NCBI GenBank assembly: GCA_031551255.1
Contig: JAVBNW010000102.1
Coordinates: 1 to 24,009 of the forward strand
Origin: JAVBNW01 sp031551255
Lineage (GTDB): Bacteria; Bacillota; Clostridia; Christensenellales; UBA1750
Reading direction: 5' to 3'
Length of the DNA stretch: 24,009 bases
Of this stretch, positions 1-7,493 are shown piece by piece. The translations under genes were made by a program, and so were the position numbers. The first letter of the stretch is position 1. Every line of letters begins with the position of its first letter. Under the pieces are notes generated by a model. It was not told where the DNA came from, did no database searches, and saw only the letters and a list, made by a program, of their open reading frames with translations.

Positions 1-36
1 TTCTTTGAACCGGTCGCCGCGATCGCCCCGCAGCGC

Positions 37-65
37 TTGCATTTTTTGAGGCGGGATGATACAAT
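37..65 (+). promoter_or_regulatory. Sigma-A type promoter of rpmE
   Basis: The -35 box TTGCAT (37-42) and the -10 box TACAAT (60-65) are separated by exactly 17 bp. This gives a leader of about 45 nt before the rpmE start. The position just upstream of a single ribosomal protein gene with its own terminator supports a monocistronic unit. No gene can be assigned to bases 1-36. Confidence 0.75.
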
Positions 66-118
66 GGCGGGCGTGTCATGGACGAAGTCATGGCATGAAG
101 GAAGACGAGGTGAGTTCC

Positions 119-316
119 ATGAAAGAGGGCATCCATCCCAAGTATCAAAAGTGCACCGTGCGCTGCGCGTGCGGGGAGACCTTTGAAACAGGTTCCGTCA
201 AGCCCGAGGTGCGCGTCGAAATCTGCTCGAAGTGCCATCCGTTCTTTACCGGCAAGCAGAAGCTGGTAGATACCGGCGGCAGAGTCGATCGTTTCAAGAA
301 GCGCTACGGCCTTTAG
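119..316 (+). CDS. rpmE: 50S ribosomal protein L31 (zinc-binding type)
   Basis: This 65-residue protein is a component of the large ribosomal subunit that bridges towards the small subunit. It begins MKEGIHPKYQK, the classical bacterial L31 N-terminus, and ends GGRVDRFKKRYGL. Four cysteines (C16, C18, C36 and C39, the last pair in CSKCHPFFTGKQK) form the zinc site, so this is the zinc-containing paralogue rather than the Cys-less YtiA type. The start at 119 is preferred over the upstream in-frame ATG at 56 because homologues begin at MK..IHP, because a GAGGTG ribosome binding site lies just before it, and because the -10 box overlaps the upstream ATG. It has its own promoter and a terminator 15 bp after the stop. 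In Bacillota, L31 of this type is often linked to zinc status, but no Zur box was recognised. Confidence 0.97.
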   Translation: MKEGIHPKYQKCTVRCACGETFETGSVKPEVRVEICSKCHPFFTGKQKLVDTGGRVDRFKKRYGL

Positions 317-330
317 ATTCATTCACCGCC

Positions 331-364
331 AGAGCAGGCCGGGCGATCGGTCTGCTCTATTTTC
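331..364 (+). terminator. Rho-independent terminator after rpmE
   Basis: The arms AGAGCAGGCCG (331-341) and CGGTCTGCTCT (348-358) pair with one G-T wobble around a 6-nt loop, and ATTTT follows. The hairpin sits directly after the rpmE stop codon. Confidence 0.8.
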
Positions 365-467
365 GTACGGATTCCACTACCACCGTATTGCCTCGGAATC
401 GGCGTTTTTACCGTTGCTGATTGCAAAATTGGCGCGATACCGGGGCTGACGCTAAGGAGGCGCGCTG

Positions 468-1448
468 TTGGCGAAAAAAGAAAAAAAAGAGCGCAAGCCG
501 TCGATCGGCGGGCAGGCCGTCATCGAAGGCGTGATGATGAAATCCCCTTCGCATATGGCTATCGCCGTGCGCACGGCGCAGGGTGCGATTGCGGTGACCG
601 TGAAGGAGGCCCCTCCTCCCGCGAAAAAGCATCCGTGGATGGGCTGGCCGATGGTGCGCGGCGTCGTAAGTTTTCTTATGTCGCTGAAGATGGGCATGGA
701 TACGATCAACAAATCCACCGAAATGCTGGGCATTGAGGATGATTCCGATTCCAAGTTTGATCAGTGGCTCAGGCGCGTGTTCGGCGATAAGGCGGAAAAG
801 GCGATCATGGGCTTTGCCATGGTGGTGGCGGTGGGGCTGGCGGTCGGGCTGTTCGTCGTCGTGCCCTCGCTGGTCGCGTCCTGGCTCAAGCTCGTGATTA
901 CAAGCGGCGTGGTGGTCAACGTCCTCGAGGGGCTTACAAGGCTTGCGATCTTTCTTGCGTATATCCTGTCCATCTCTATGATGAAGGACATCCACAGGGT
1001 GTTTCAGTATCACGGCGCGGAGCATAAGACGGTGCATTGCTACGAGCACGACATGGAGCTCACCGTCGATAACGCGCGCGGTTTCTCTACGCTGCACCCG
1101 CGCTGCGGCACGGCGTTTTTGCTAATCATCATGGTGCTTTCCATCGTGTTTTTCTCTGTATTCGGCTGGAATCTCAACGCGCTTACGCGCATCGTTTCGC
1201 GCCTTGCGCTGATGCCGCTGGTCGCGGGCGTATCCTACGAAATACTAAGGTTATTGGCGTTTCGCGATAACGCACTCGTGCGCGCGCTGCGCGCCCCCGG
1301 CCTGCTTTTGCAGCGCCTCACGACGCGCGAGCCGGACGACTCCATGCTCGAGGTGGCCATCGCCTCCTTCAAAGCGGCGCAGACCGGCAATGCGGACGGC
1401 GAGGGAGACCCGGCCGAGGCGGACGCACAGGAGCGCGTGCTTCTATGA
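468..1448 (+). CDS. yqhQ: DUF1385 family membrane protein (YqhQ-like)
   Basis: This 326-residue integral membrane protein belongs to the DUF1385/YqhQ family, which is widespread in Gram-positive bacteria and has no settled biochemical function. The N-terminus is lysine-rich and followed by IGGQAVIEGVMMKSP, the family signature. Hydrophobic segments lie at about residues 115-140, 145-170 and 215-250. The conserved YHGAEHKTVHCYE and STLHPRCGT motifs lie between membrane segments and suggest a His/Cys-containing site. The start is TTG at 468, with AAGGAGG seven bases upstream. It is the first gene of an overlapping set with prmC (4-bp ATGA overlap) and then prfA, the arrangement commonly seen in Clostridia. 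The C-terminal 40 residues are acidic and poorly conserved. The family call is firm; the function is unknown. Confidence 0.93.
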   Translation: MAKKEKKERKPSIGGQAVIEGVMMKSPSHMAIAVRTAQGAIAVTVKEAPPPAKKHPWMGWPMVRGVVSFLMSLKMGMDTINKSTEMLGIEDDSDSKFDQWLRRVFGDKAEKAIMGFAMVVAVGLAVGLFVVVPSLVASWLKLVITSGVVVNVLEGLTRLAIFLAYILSISMMKDIHRVFQYHGAEHKTVHCYEHDMELTVDNARGFSTLHPRCGTAFLLIIMVLSIVFFSVFGWNLNALTRIVSRLALMPLVAGVSYEILRLLAFRDNALVRALRAPGLLLQRLTTREPDDSMLEVAIASFKAAQTGNADGEGDPAEADAQERVLL

Positions 1449-2296
1449 CGGTGGGGCAAGCGATCCAATGGGTGAGGCGGCAGCTCGAGGAGGTTTCCGA
1501 AGGGGACGCTACGGCCGATGCGCGTGCGTTTGTGTGTGCGGTGACCGGTCACACGCCCGACAAGGTATTGCTCAGGCTGTACGATCCCGTGCAGCGCAAG
1601 CAGGAAGATCAATTGCGCGATATGGTGCTTCGGCGCAATCGGCGCGAGCCCGCGCAATATATCGTAGGCACGGCCCAGTTTTTAGGCTACGAGATTAAGT
1701 GCGACCCCCGGGCGCTCATACCCCGCTTCGAAACGGAATTTCTAGCGCTGGAGGCGTTTCGTACCTCGCGCGAGCACGGTCTTTCCACAGTGCTTGATTT
1801 ATGCACGGGTTCGGGCTGCATCGCTATCAGCCTTTCGCTGTACGGCCTTCGCACTACCGCGTGCGATTTTAGCGAGGACGCGCTCATGCTCGCCCAGGAA
1901 AATGCGCGTACGACGCGCGCCGCCGTCGAATTTTTTCAGGGCGATTTGATGGAAGCGCTACCCGAGGGGCGCATGTTCGATATGATTGTATCCAACCCTC
2001 CGTACGTAAAATCCGGCGATCTGCCCCGTCTAGCGCCGGAGGTAAGCGCGCACGAGCCGCACTTGGCGCTGGATGGGGGAACGGACGGATTGCTTTTCTA
2101 CCGGCGCATCGCGACGGAATGCGCGTGCTTAAGGCGCGGCGGGTGGCTGCTGATGGAAATAGGGGACGGACAGGCGGGAGAAGTGACGGCGCTTTTGAGC
2201 GAGCGCTTTGAAGCCATCGAGGTGTTGCCCGACATGCGCGGCGTCGATCGCGTGGTCAGGGCCAGACGGAGGGATGCGGATGCTGGAGAGGCTTGA
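1445..2296 (+). CDS. prmC: Peptide chain release factor N5-glutamine methyltransferase PrmC
   Basis: This 283-residue SAM-dependent enzyme methylates the glutamine of the GGQ motif in release factors RF1 and RF2, which improves peptide release. The N-terminal helical domain (about 1-90) is followed by a class I methyltransferase fold. The SAM-binding LDLCTGSGCIAI motif and the catalytic NPPY motif (N184-Y187, in VSNPPYVKSG) are both present. The start ATG overlaps the yqhQ stop (ATGA), so the two are translationally coupled, and its 3' end overlaps the start of prfA, which encodes its substrate. The length is normal for the family and no key residue is missing. Confidence 0.96.
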   Translation: MTVGQAIQWVRRQLEEVSEGDATADARAFVCAVTGHTPDKVLLRLYDPVQRKQEDQLRDMVLRRNRREPAQYIVGTAQFLGYEIKCDPRALIPRFETEFLALEAFRTSREHGLSTVLDLCTGSGCIAISLSLYGLRTTACDFSEDALMLAQENARTTRAAVEFFQGDLMEALPEGRMFDMIVSNPPYVKSGDLPRLAPEVSAHEPHLALDGGTDGLLFYRRIATECACLRRGGWLLMEIGDGQAGEVTALLSERFEAIEVLPDMRGVDRVVRARRRDADAGEA

Positions 2297-3341
2297 GTCG
2301 GTCGCTGCGCGCTACGAGGAAATCGGCGTGGAAATTGCGCAGCCCGAGACGATACAAGATCAGGACCGGTGGCGCAAGCTGATGAAGGAACACGCGGAGC
2401 TTGCGCCGCTTGTGGAGACGTACCAAGAATATAAGCAGGTTACCGGCCGCCTTCGGGAGGCGCGCGAAATGCTGGACGATTCCGAGATGCGCGAGATGGC
2501 GCAGGCGGAAATCGACGAAATGCAGCCCGAGGCCGAGCGGCTCGAGCAGGAAATTCGCCTGATGCTCCTGCCCAAAGACCCTAACGACGAGCGCAACGTG
2601 ATCGTGGAAATCAGGGCTGGCGCCGGAGGAGACGAGGCAGGGCTCTTCGGCGCGGATTTGATGCGCATGTACCAGCACTACGCCGATTCGCGCGGCTGGA
2701 AGACTGAAATGCTCGATGCGAATCTTACGGAGCTTGGCGGCGTGAAGGAGGTTTCCTTCATGATCGACGGGCGCGGCGCATATTCGCGGCTCAAGTACGA
2801 AAGCGGCGTGCATCGGGTGCAAAGGGTGCCCGACACCGAGGCGTCGGGGCGTATTCACACATCTACCACCACGGTGGCGGTGCTGCCCGAGGCCGAGGAT
2901 GTGGAGATCGACATCAATCAAAACGACCTGCGCATCGACACCGACCGCGCGGGCGGCGCGGGCGGACAGCACGTCAACCGAACCGACTCGGCCGTGCGCA
3001 TCACCCACCTGCCCTCGGGCATCGTGGTGCAGTGCCAAAATGAACGCAGCCAGATTCAGAATAGAGAGCAGGCCATGCGCATGCTGCGCACGAAGCTGTA
3101 CGACGCCGCGCTGCAAAAGGCGACGGATGAGTATTCGCAAAACAGAAAGTCGCAGGTCGGCACGGGCGACCGTTCCGAGCGCATTCGTACGTACAATTTT
3201 CCGCAGGGTAGGGTGACGGATCATCGCATCGGGCTGACGCTCTACAAGCTCGATTCGTTTATCAACGGCGATATCGACGAGGTGATTAACGCGCTGATCC
3301 TGGCCGATCAATCGGAAAGGCTTAAAAGCAGCGAGGAATAG
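2280..3341 (+). CDS. prfA: Peptide chain release factor 1 (RF1)
   Basis: This 353-residue class I release factor reads UAA and UAG stop codons and triggers peptidyl-tRNA hydrolysis. The GGQ tripeptide is at 228-230 (GAGGQHVNRTDSA). The codon-recognition PxT motif is PDT at 184-186 within HRVQRVPDTEASGRIHTS; an RF2 would have SPF there. ATG codons at 2274 and 2280 are both in frame. The one at 2280 is chosen because the GGAGGG site at 2268-2273 is six bases away from it but touches the earlier ATG. It overlaps the end of prmC by 17 bp, which keeps substrate and modifying enzyme in one operon. The length matches typical RF1. Confidence 0.97.
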   Translation: MLERLESVAARYEEIGVEIAQPETIQDQDRWRKLMKEHAELAPLVETYQEYKQVTGRLREAREMLDDSEMREMAQAEIDEMQPEAERLEQEIRLMLLPKDPNDERNVIVEIRAGAGGDEAGLFGADLMRMYQHYADSRGWKTEMLDANLTELGGVKEVSFMIDGRGAYSRLKYESGVHRVQRVPDTEASGRIHTSTTTVAVLPEAEDVEIDINQNDLRIDTDRAGGAGGQHVNRTDSAVRITHLPSGIVVQCQNERSQIQNREQAMRMLRTKLYDAALQKATDEYSQNRKSQVGTGDRSERIRTYNFPQGRVTDHRIGLTLYKLDSFINGDIDEVINALILADQSERLKSSEE

Positions 3342-3346
3342 TAGCG

Positions 3347-3495
3347 TATAGTCGTCGAACCCTAAAATGAGAGCTGCTCCTACGCCACGGCGCCGTCGTC
3401 CTGGGCGTGTCCGCCCGGCGCGTCTGCGTTCTGCGTCTCGCGGCGCGAAAAGCATTCTTGCTCATCCGCTTCGATTTTAGGGTTTGGCGACTATA
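3347..3495. mobile_element. MITE-like element with 22-bp terminal inverted repeats
   Basis: The left end (3347-3368) and the right end (3474-3495) are inverted copies that match at 20 of 22 positions; the core is TAGTCGTCGAACCCTAAAAT on the left. Both ends begin with TA next to the flanking sequence, which would fit a TA target duplication as made by the IS630/Tc1-mariner group. The 105-bp interior is GC-rich and no ORF of its own is recognised. It lies between the prfA stop (5 bp away) and the ribosome binding site of the ZIP gene. A non-autonomous transposon relic is the simplest reading; a long imperfect hairpin acting in the RNA is the alternative. Confidence 0.6.
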
Positions 3496-3540
3496 CCATA
3501 CGCCGGCGCGCATAGGTATGCCCAAGGGGGGGCGGTGCGC

Positions 3541-4263
3541 TTGAACGTATGGTCGGCGGCCCTGATGGGCTCTTTGGCGGGGGTGTTCGGCACGGGGGCG
3601 GGGGGCCTTCTATCGGCCGTGCTGGAAAAGCCGGGCAGGCGGACGCAGGCGGTCTTGCTCAGCTTTACCGCGGGCCTCATGCTCGCGGTGGTGTGCTTTG
3701 AGCTTTTGCCCGAGGCGTTTGTCGCGCACTCGGTTGCCGTGGGGCTTGCGGGACTCGCGTGCGGGGTAGCGTTTGTCATCGTGCTCGATGCGGCGCTGGG
3801 GCGCTTTTCATCCATTGGAGGGGCTGCCCGCACCGGGCTATTAATGGCGGCGGGCATTGCGATGCACAACTTCCCCGAAGGGCTTGCGATCGGCTCGGGC
3901 TATGCGAGCGCGCCGATGCTTGGCGCCGGCGTGTGCACGCTCATCGCTCTGCACGATGTTCCCGAAGGGATGGCGGTGGGCATACCGCTCAGGCGTGCGG
4001 GCGCTTCCGCCGCAAAGGCCTTTGCGATTGCCGCGCTTTCAGGAACCCCTACGGGCCTTGGGGCGCTGGCGGGCTATGCAATGGGCTCGGTGTCGCCTTT
4101 CATGATTTCTCTGAACATGGGCATCGCGGGCGGCGCGATGCTGTACCTGATCGCGTCGGAGCTCATGCCGCAGGCGGGGGATTTACACAGAGGGCGCGTA
4201 AGCGGCGTCGCGCTATGTGCGGGACTGGCGTTGGGGGTCGTAGCGGCACTAACTTTGGGATGA
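3541..4263 (+). CDS. ZIP family metal transporter
   Basis: This 240-residue polytopic membrane protein is of the ZIP (Zrt/Irt-like) family, close in style to bacterial ZupT/GufA, which import divalent metals such as zinc or iron. The two metal-binding signatures are present: H109-N-F-P-E-G in one transmembrane helix and H138-D-V-P-E-G in the next, followed by glycine-rich helices. About eight hydrophobic segments cover nearly the whole protein. The start is taken as TTG at 3541, eight bases after the A2G7 Shine-Dalgarno tract at 3524-3532. GTG at 3535 is possible but too close. The open frame extends upstream into the MITE-like element at 3347-3495, so a longer N-terminus is unlikely. The gene lies 16 bp before sua5. 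The metal specificity cannot be read from the sequence. Confidence 0.9.
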   Translation: MNVWSAALMGSLAGVFGTGAGGLLSAVLEKPGRRTQAVLLSFTAGLMLAVVCFELLPEAFVAHSVAVGLAGLACGVAFVIVLDAALGRFSSIGGAARTGLLMAAGIAMHNFPEGLAIGSGYASAPMLGAGVCTLIALHDVPEGMAVGIPLRRAGASAAKAFAIAALSGTPTGLGALAGYAMGSVSPFMISLNMGIAGGAMLYLIASELMPQAGDLHRGRVSGVALCAGLALGVVAALTLG

Positions 4264-4279
4264 CGGAGGATGCAAACGC

Positions 4280-5284
4280 GTGACAACCCGGATATTGCGC
4301 TGTGACGACGCGGGAATTGCCCTTGCCGCACAGCTTCTCAAAGAGGGGCAGCTCGTCGCTTTCCCCACGGAAACCGTATATGGGCTGGGGGCCGATGCGC
4401 GCAGTAACGCCGCGGCGCTTCGCGTCTTTGCCGCGAAGGACAGGCCCGCCGACAACCCCTTGATCACTCACGTGGCGGAGAATGAGCAGGTGGAAGAATT
4501 TGCCGCCGATGTTCCCAGCGAGGCAAGACGGCTAATGCAGGTTTTCTGGCCGGGCGCGCTCACCCTGGTTCTGCGGCAAAAGCCGGGGGCGCTACCGCCG
4601 GCGGTCACCGCGGGGCTTTCTACGTTTGCGGTGCGTAGGCCCTCGCACCCGGCCGCCGCGCGGTTGATCAGGGAATCCGGAATTGCCGTTGCCGCCCCCA
4701 GCGCGAACCGCTCGGGAAGGCCGAGCCCCACCACGGCGCAACATGTTTTTGAAGACATGGAGGATAGGATACCGCTCATTCTCGATGGCGGCCCGTGCGC
4801 GATCGGCCTGGAATCCACGGTGGTTTCGGTGTTGGGGGGCGAGGTTACACTGCTTCGGCCCGGCGGAGTTACGCTGGAGATGCTCAGGGAAGCCCTGCCG
4901 GGACAGATGATTCACATTGCACGCGGGGTGGACATGCCTGTAGAGGACGGAGAAACCGTGTTGTCCCCCGGAATGAAGCACCGGCACTACGCTCCGCGCG
5001 CGCGGATGGCCGTAGTGGATGGCGAGGAGAGGCTGTTTGCGCTGTACGACGAGGAGGCGGCCGCAGGCGGCAGGCCGGTCATCCTTTCGAAGGCATTTGC
5101 ACAGGGTGGACGGCTTACGCTTGCGCTGGGCGAGCGCCCGGAAGGTAGGCTATTTGCCGCACTTCGCCAGGCGGATACCCTTGGGGCGACACTCGTTCTT
5201 TTTCAGGCGGTGCCGCCTGAAGGCGTAGGTTACGCGCTGATGAACCGCGCGCTGCGCGCCGCGGGTTTTCATAGAGAGGGGTAA
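4280..5284 (+). CDS. sua5: L-threonylcarbamoyladenylate synthase (Sua5 type)
   Basis: This 334-residue enzyme makes threonylcarbamoyl-AMP from threonine, bicarbonate and ATP, the first step of the t6A37 modification of ANN-decoding tRNAs. The YrdC/TsaC catalytic domain (about 1-205) has the FPTETVYGLGADA, KDRPADNPL and APSANRSGRPSPT motifs. A linker with SPGMKHRHYAP (from S229) leads into the C-terminal Sua5 domain, so this is the two-domain form like Bacillus YwlC. The start is GTG at 4280 with GACGGAGGA about 11 bases upstream; the ATG at 4270 is out of frame. It sits between the ZIP gene and ywlE, with only 4 bp to the latter, matching the ywlC-ywlE linkage in Bacillus. Confidence 0.95.
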   Translation: MTTRILRCDDAGIALAAQLLKEGQLVAFPTETVYGLGADARSNAAALRVFAAKDRPADNPLITHVAENEQVEEFAADVPSEARRLMQVFWPGALTLVLRQKPGALPPAVTAGLSTFAVRRPSHPAAARLIRESGIAVAAPSANRSGRPSPTTAQHVFEDMEDRIPLILDGGPCAIGLESTVVSVLGGEVTLLRPGGVTLEMLREALPGQMIHIARGVDMPVEDGETVLSPGMKHRHYAPRARMAVVDGEERLFALYDEEAAAGGRPVILSKAFAQGGRLTLALGERPEGRLFAALRQADTLGATLVLFQAVPPEGVGYALMNRALRAAGFHREG

Positions 5285-5288
5285 GCGT

Positions 5289-5750
5289 TTGAAAATTTTG
5301 TTCGTGTGCACCGGCAATACCTGCCGTTCTGCCATGGCGGAGGAAATCGCCCGGCTTTTGATGGACAAGTTGGATATGCAGGGAGAAGCCTCCTCGGCGG
5401 GGGTGTATGCATCCGAAGGGATGCCCGCGTCTCACGGCGCGCAGATGGCCGTGGCGATGGCCGGGGGAGACCTGACCCACCACCGTGCCACGCGGCTGAC
5501 GAAAGGGCGCATTGAGGACGCGGATCTTATCTTGTGCATGGAAGAGAGCCATCTTGGAACTGTTCTTGCGGTATCGGCCTCGGCAAAAGAAAAAGCGCAC
5601 ACTCTGCTCGGCTACGCCGGGGGGGCGGGCGATGTGGCCGATCCGTTCGGCGGGGACGAGGATGAGTATACCGCGTGTCTTACCCAAATCGGCGCGGCGA
5701 TACGGACGATACTCGAGCGCGCAAAGACGGATTCTCACACAGCCGGTTGA
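5289..5750 (+). CDS. ywlE: Low-molecular-weight phosphatase, probable protein arginine phosphatase (YwlE-like)
   Basis: This 153-residue protein has the low-molecular-weight phosphatase fold. The P-loop is C7-T-G-N-T11-C-R13-S near the N-terminus and the general acid is D118 in ADPFGG. These positions coincide with Bacillus subtilis YwlE. Threonine at position 11, where tyrosine phosphatases usually have isoleucine, is the residue that gives YwlE its preference for phosphoarginine. Removal of phosphoarginine would oppose an McsB-type kinase in ClpCP protein quality control, but no mcsB lies in this window. The start is TTG at 5289, shortly after a GAGAGGGG site and 4 bp after the sua5 stop. 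The family is certain; arginine specificity is inferred from the single residue and the synteny. Confidence 0.9.
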   Translation: MKILFVCTGNTCRSAMAEEIARLLMDKLDMQGEASSAGVYASEGMPASHGAQMAVAMAGGDLTHHRATRLTKGRIEDADLILCMEESHLGTVLAVSASAKEKAHTLLGYAGGAGDVADPFGGDEDEYTACLTQIGAAIRTILERAKTDSHTAG

Positions 5751-5798
5751 CCCGGGTAACCTCTTGAAAGTTATCCTAAGGAGGAGCACTGGCTTTCG

Positions 5799-5930
5799 AT
5801 GCGCCTAACCATAAGCGCCCCGATGTTAAAAGTTGACGTGAAAAACGACCCAGGCAGAGGATGCCTATGCTCCTGTCGCAAGGCATGTCTCTACCTTCCA
5901 ATCCATTCGCAATCCGAAAAGGCGCGCTAA
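5799..5930 (+). CDS. Possible small Cys-rich peptide (43 aa), unrecognised
   Basis: The frame begins ATG at 5799 and encodes 43 residues with four closely spaced cysteines (C22, C24, C26, C30, in GCLCSCRKACLYLP) after a hydrophilic N-terminal half. An AAGGAGG site lies at 5778-5784, but it is 14 bases from the ATG, longer than usual. The same DNA folds well as RNA: arms at 5852-5866 and 5881-5896 pair over about 13 bp with small bulges. The segment may therefore be a structured leader or small RNA instead of a gene. It lies in the gap between ywlE and the rpiB promoter. No homologue was recognised and no maturation enzyme is nearby. Confidence 0.25.
   Translation: MRLTISAPMLKVDVKNDPGRGCLCSCRKACLYLPIHSQSEKAR
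5852..5896 (+). ncRNA. Bulged stem-loop between ywlE and rpiB
   Basis: AGG (852-854), AGAG (856-859) and ATGCCT (861-866) pair with AGGCAT (881-886), CTCT (889-892) and CCT (894-896) around a 14-nt loop. This leaves small bulges or internal loops at 855, 860, 887-888 and 893. Coordinates given as three digits are offsets from 5000. The regular helix-bulge pattern looks like structured RNA. No known riboswitch class was recognised, and it overlaps the possible small ORF. Confidence 0.3.
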
Positions 5931-6058
5931 ACCGCCGCGCCTCGGCACGCGAACGGGCTTTTAAGGCGGGCGCTTTTTTCATTGCGCTGCGCACGCCCTT
6001 GCGAAAAGAAAGAAGAAGATCGGAATCTATCGAAATCATGAGCCGCAGCTATTTGCCG

Positions 6059-6087
6059 TTGAATAAATCCGGGACATGATGTATAGT
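6059..6087 (+). promoter_or_regulatory. Sigma-A type promoter of rpiB
   Basis: TTGAAT (6059-6064) and TATAGT (6082-6087) are spaced by 17 bp. The predicted leader of about 100 nt contains an inverted repeat, TACCCAAA (6098-6105) and TTTGGGTA (6127-6134), with 21 nt between the arms, just before rpiB. This separates rpiB transcription from the ywlE unit. Confidence 0.7.
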
Positions 6088-6191
6088 ATGGATGAACTAC
6101 CCAAATATACAAATCCATGGTTCCATTTTGGGTACCCGCCACCCGGGCTCCGCTTCATGGCGCGCAGATGATAAGAAAGAGGGGTGAGGTC

Positions 6192-6632
6192 GTGCTGGTC
6201 ATTGGAAGTGATCACGCCGGTTTTCCTCTCAAACAGCAATTGCTTCCCATTTTAGAAGAATTGAAAATCGAAACGCTCGATGTCGGCTGCTTCAGCGCCG
6301 ATTCGGTGGATTATACCGATATTGCGGATGCGGTCGTCGGCGAGGTGCTCTCCGGGCATTGCGATCGCGGCATTTTAATTTGCGGAACCGGCATCGGGAT
6401 TTCCATCGCCGCCAACCGCCACCGCGGCATCCGGTGCGGGCTGTGCTCCGAACCGTATTCCGCGCGCATGACGCGTGCGCACAACGACGCGAACGTGCTC
6501 GCCATGGGCGCGCGGGTCGTGGGCATTGGCTTGGCCATAGAAATCCTCGAGGTTTTTTTGAACACGCCGTTCGAAGGCGGGCGACATGCGCAGAGGCTTG
6601 CAAAGCTCGACGAGGGCGACGAAACCCCATGA
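6192..6632 (+). CDS. rpiB: Ribose-5-phosphate isomerase B
   Basis: This 146-residue enzyme of the RpiB/LacAB family interconverts ribose 5-phosphate and ribulose 5-phosphate in the non-oxidative pentose phosphate pathway. The N-terminal GSDHAGF (D7-H8) binds phosphate/substrate. C64 in ICGTGIGISIAAN is the catalytic cysteine, and H97-N-D in MTRAHNDANVLAMGAR completes the site. The start is GTG at 6192 with GAGGGG at 6179-6184; the frame is open further upstream to 6117 but that part resembles no RpiB. The gene has its own promoter. Its product supplies ribose 5-phosphate for PRPP, the co-substrate of the neighbouring upp product. Confidence 0.95.
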   Translation: MLVIGSDHAGFPLKQQLLPILEELKIETLDVGCFSADSVDYTDIADAVVGEVLSGHCDRGILICGTGIGISIAANRHRGIRCGLCSEPYSARMTRAHNDANVLAMGARVVGIGLAIEILEVFLNTPFEGGRHAQRLAKLDEGDETP

Positions 6633-6816
6633 TCTGACGGGATTAGGCTTTGGTTTCTCAGGGATCTTTTCCGCCCGGCATTGTCGCTTTGCGCCGGATG
6701 TGGCGCTGCCGCGCGACACTCAATGTCCGCCGCGTTGTTCGGCCCGGCGATTTCAGTGGGCGGGAGAGGCAGACCGTTCGGCTTTATTTGTGCCAGGACA
6801 AAGGGAGGTGCGGCTC

Positions 6817-7449
6817 GTGAACGAACGCGTTCATATTCTCGAACATCCGCTCATTCAACATAAGTTAACCTTGATTCGCGATAAGGAAACCGGCTCTAAG
6901 GAATTTCGCGAACTACTCAACGAGGTGTCGATGCTTATGGCCTTTGAGGCCACGCGCGACTTGCCGCTCAAGGAGATCGAAATCCAAACGCCGGTGGCCC
7001 CTGCAAAATCCAAGGTTATTTCGGGCAAAAAGCTGGGCGTGGTTCCGATTCTTCGGGCGGGCCTGGGCATGGTGGACGGCTTCATGCAGCTCATTCCCGC
7101 GGCGCGCGTGGGGCATATCGGCCTGTATCGCGATCCGCTTACGCTCAAGCCCGTCGAGTACTACTGCAAATTGCCCTCGGATGTGACCGAACGAGACTTG
7201 ATCGTGCTCGATCCGATGCTCGCCACCGGCGGCTCGGCCAGCGCGGCCATTTCCTTCATTAAAGAGCGCGGCTGCAAGTCGGTCAAGTTTGTTTGCCTAA
7301 TCGCAGCGCCGGAGGGGATTGCGAAGCTTACGGGCGACCATCCCGACGTGGATATTTTCGCCGCCGGGCTCGATGAAAGGCTCAACGATCACGGCTACAT
7401 CGTTCCGGGCCTGGGCGATGCGGGCGACAGGTTGTTTGGCACGAAATAG
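6817..7449 (+). CDS. upp: Uracil phosphoribosyltransferase
   Basis: This 210-residue enzyme converts uracil and PRPP to UMP in pyrimidine salvage. The PRPP-binding loop is DPMLATGGSASAA (from D132), and the uracil-binding C-terminus reads PGLGDAGDRLFGTK, both family hallmarks. The start is GTG at 6817 with AAGGGAGG at 6801-6808, giving the normal N-terminus MNERVHILEHPLIQHKLT. The open frame reaches upstream to 6586, overlapping rpiB, but is not conserved there. The 184-bp gap after rpiB shows no clear promoter or terminator. The rpiB-upp proximity is typical of Bacillota. Confidence 0.96.
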   Translation: MNERVHILEHPLIQHKLTLIRDKETGSKEFRELLNEVSMLMAFEATRDLPLKEIEIQTPVAPAKSKVISGKKLGVVPILRAGLGMVDGFMQLIPAARVGHIGLYRDPLTLKPVEYYCKLPSDVTERDLIVLDPMLATGGSASAAISFIKERGCKSVKFVCLIAAPEGIAKLTGDHPDVDIFAAGLDERLNDHGYIVPGLGDAGDRLFGTK

Positions 7450-7493
7450 TCCGTCTTTGGCGGATAGCAGTATGTGTGGGAGCAGGTGAGGAA

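Noticed and set aside
408..1097. 229-residue minus-strand open frame opposite yqhQ
   Set aside because: Shadow frame with no start signals; the opposite strand carries a family protein with conserved motifs.
2256..3455. 399-residue minus-strand open frame opposite prfA
   Set aside because: Low-complexity His/Arg-rich translation typical of an antisense shadow; prfA is unambiguous.
5920..5979. Rho-independent terminator before the rpiB promoter, ending in six T
   Set aside because: The hairpin nearest to the T tract can only be drawn with large bulges (GCGC and CCGCC with GGCGGGCGC), so the call is too weak to list as a feature.
6633..6816. Possible PyrR-type RNA site (GGGAGAGGC) before upp
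   Set aside because: Only a fragment resembles the PyrR binding consensus and no terminator/antiterminator pair could be drawn.
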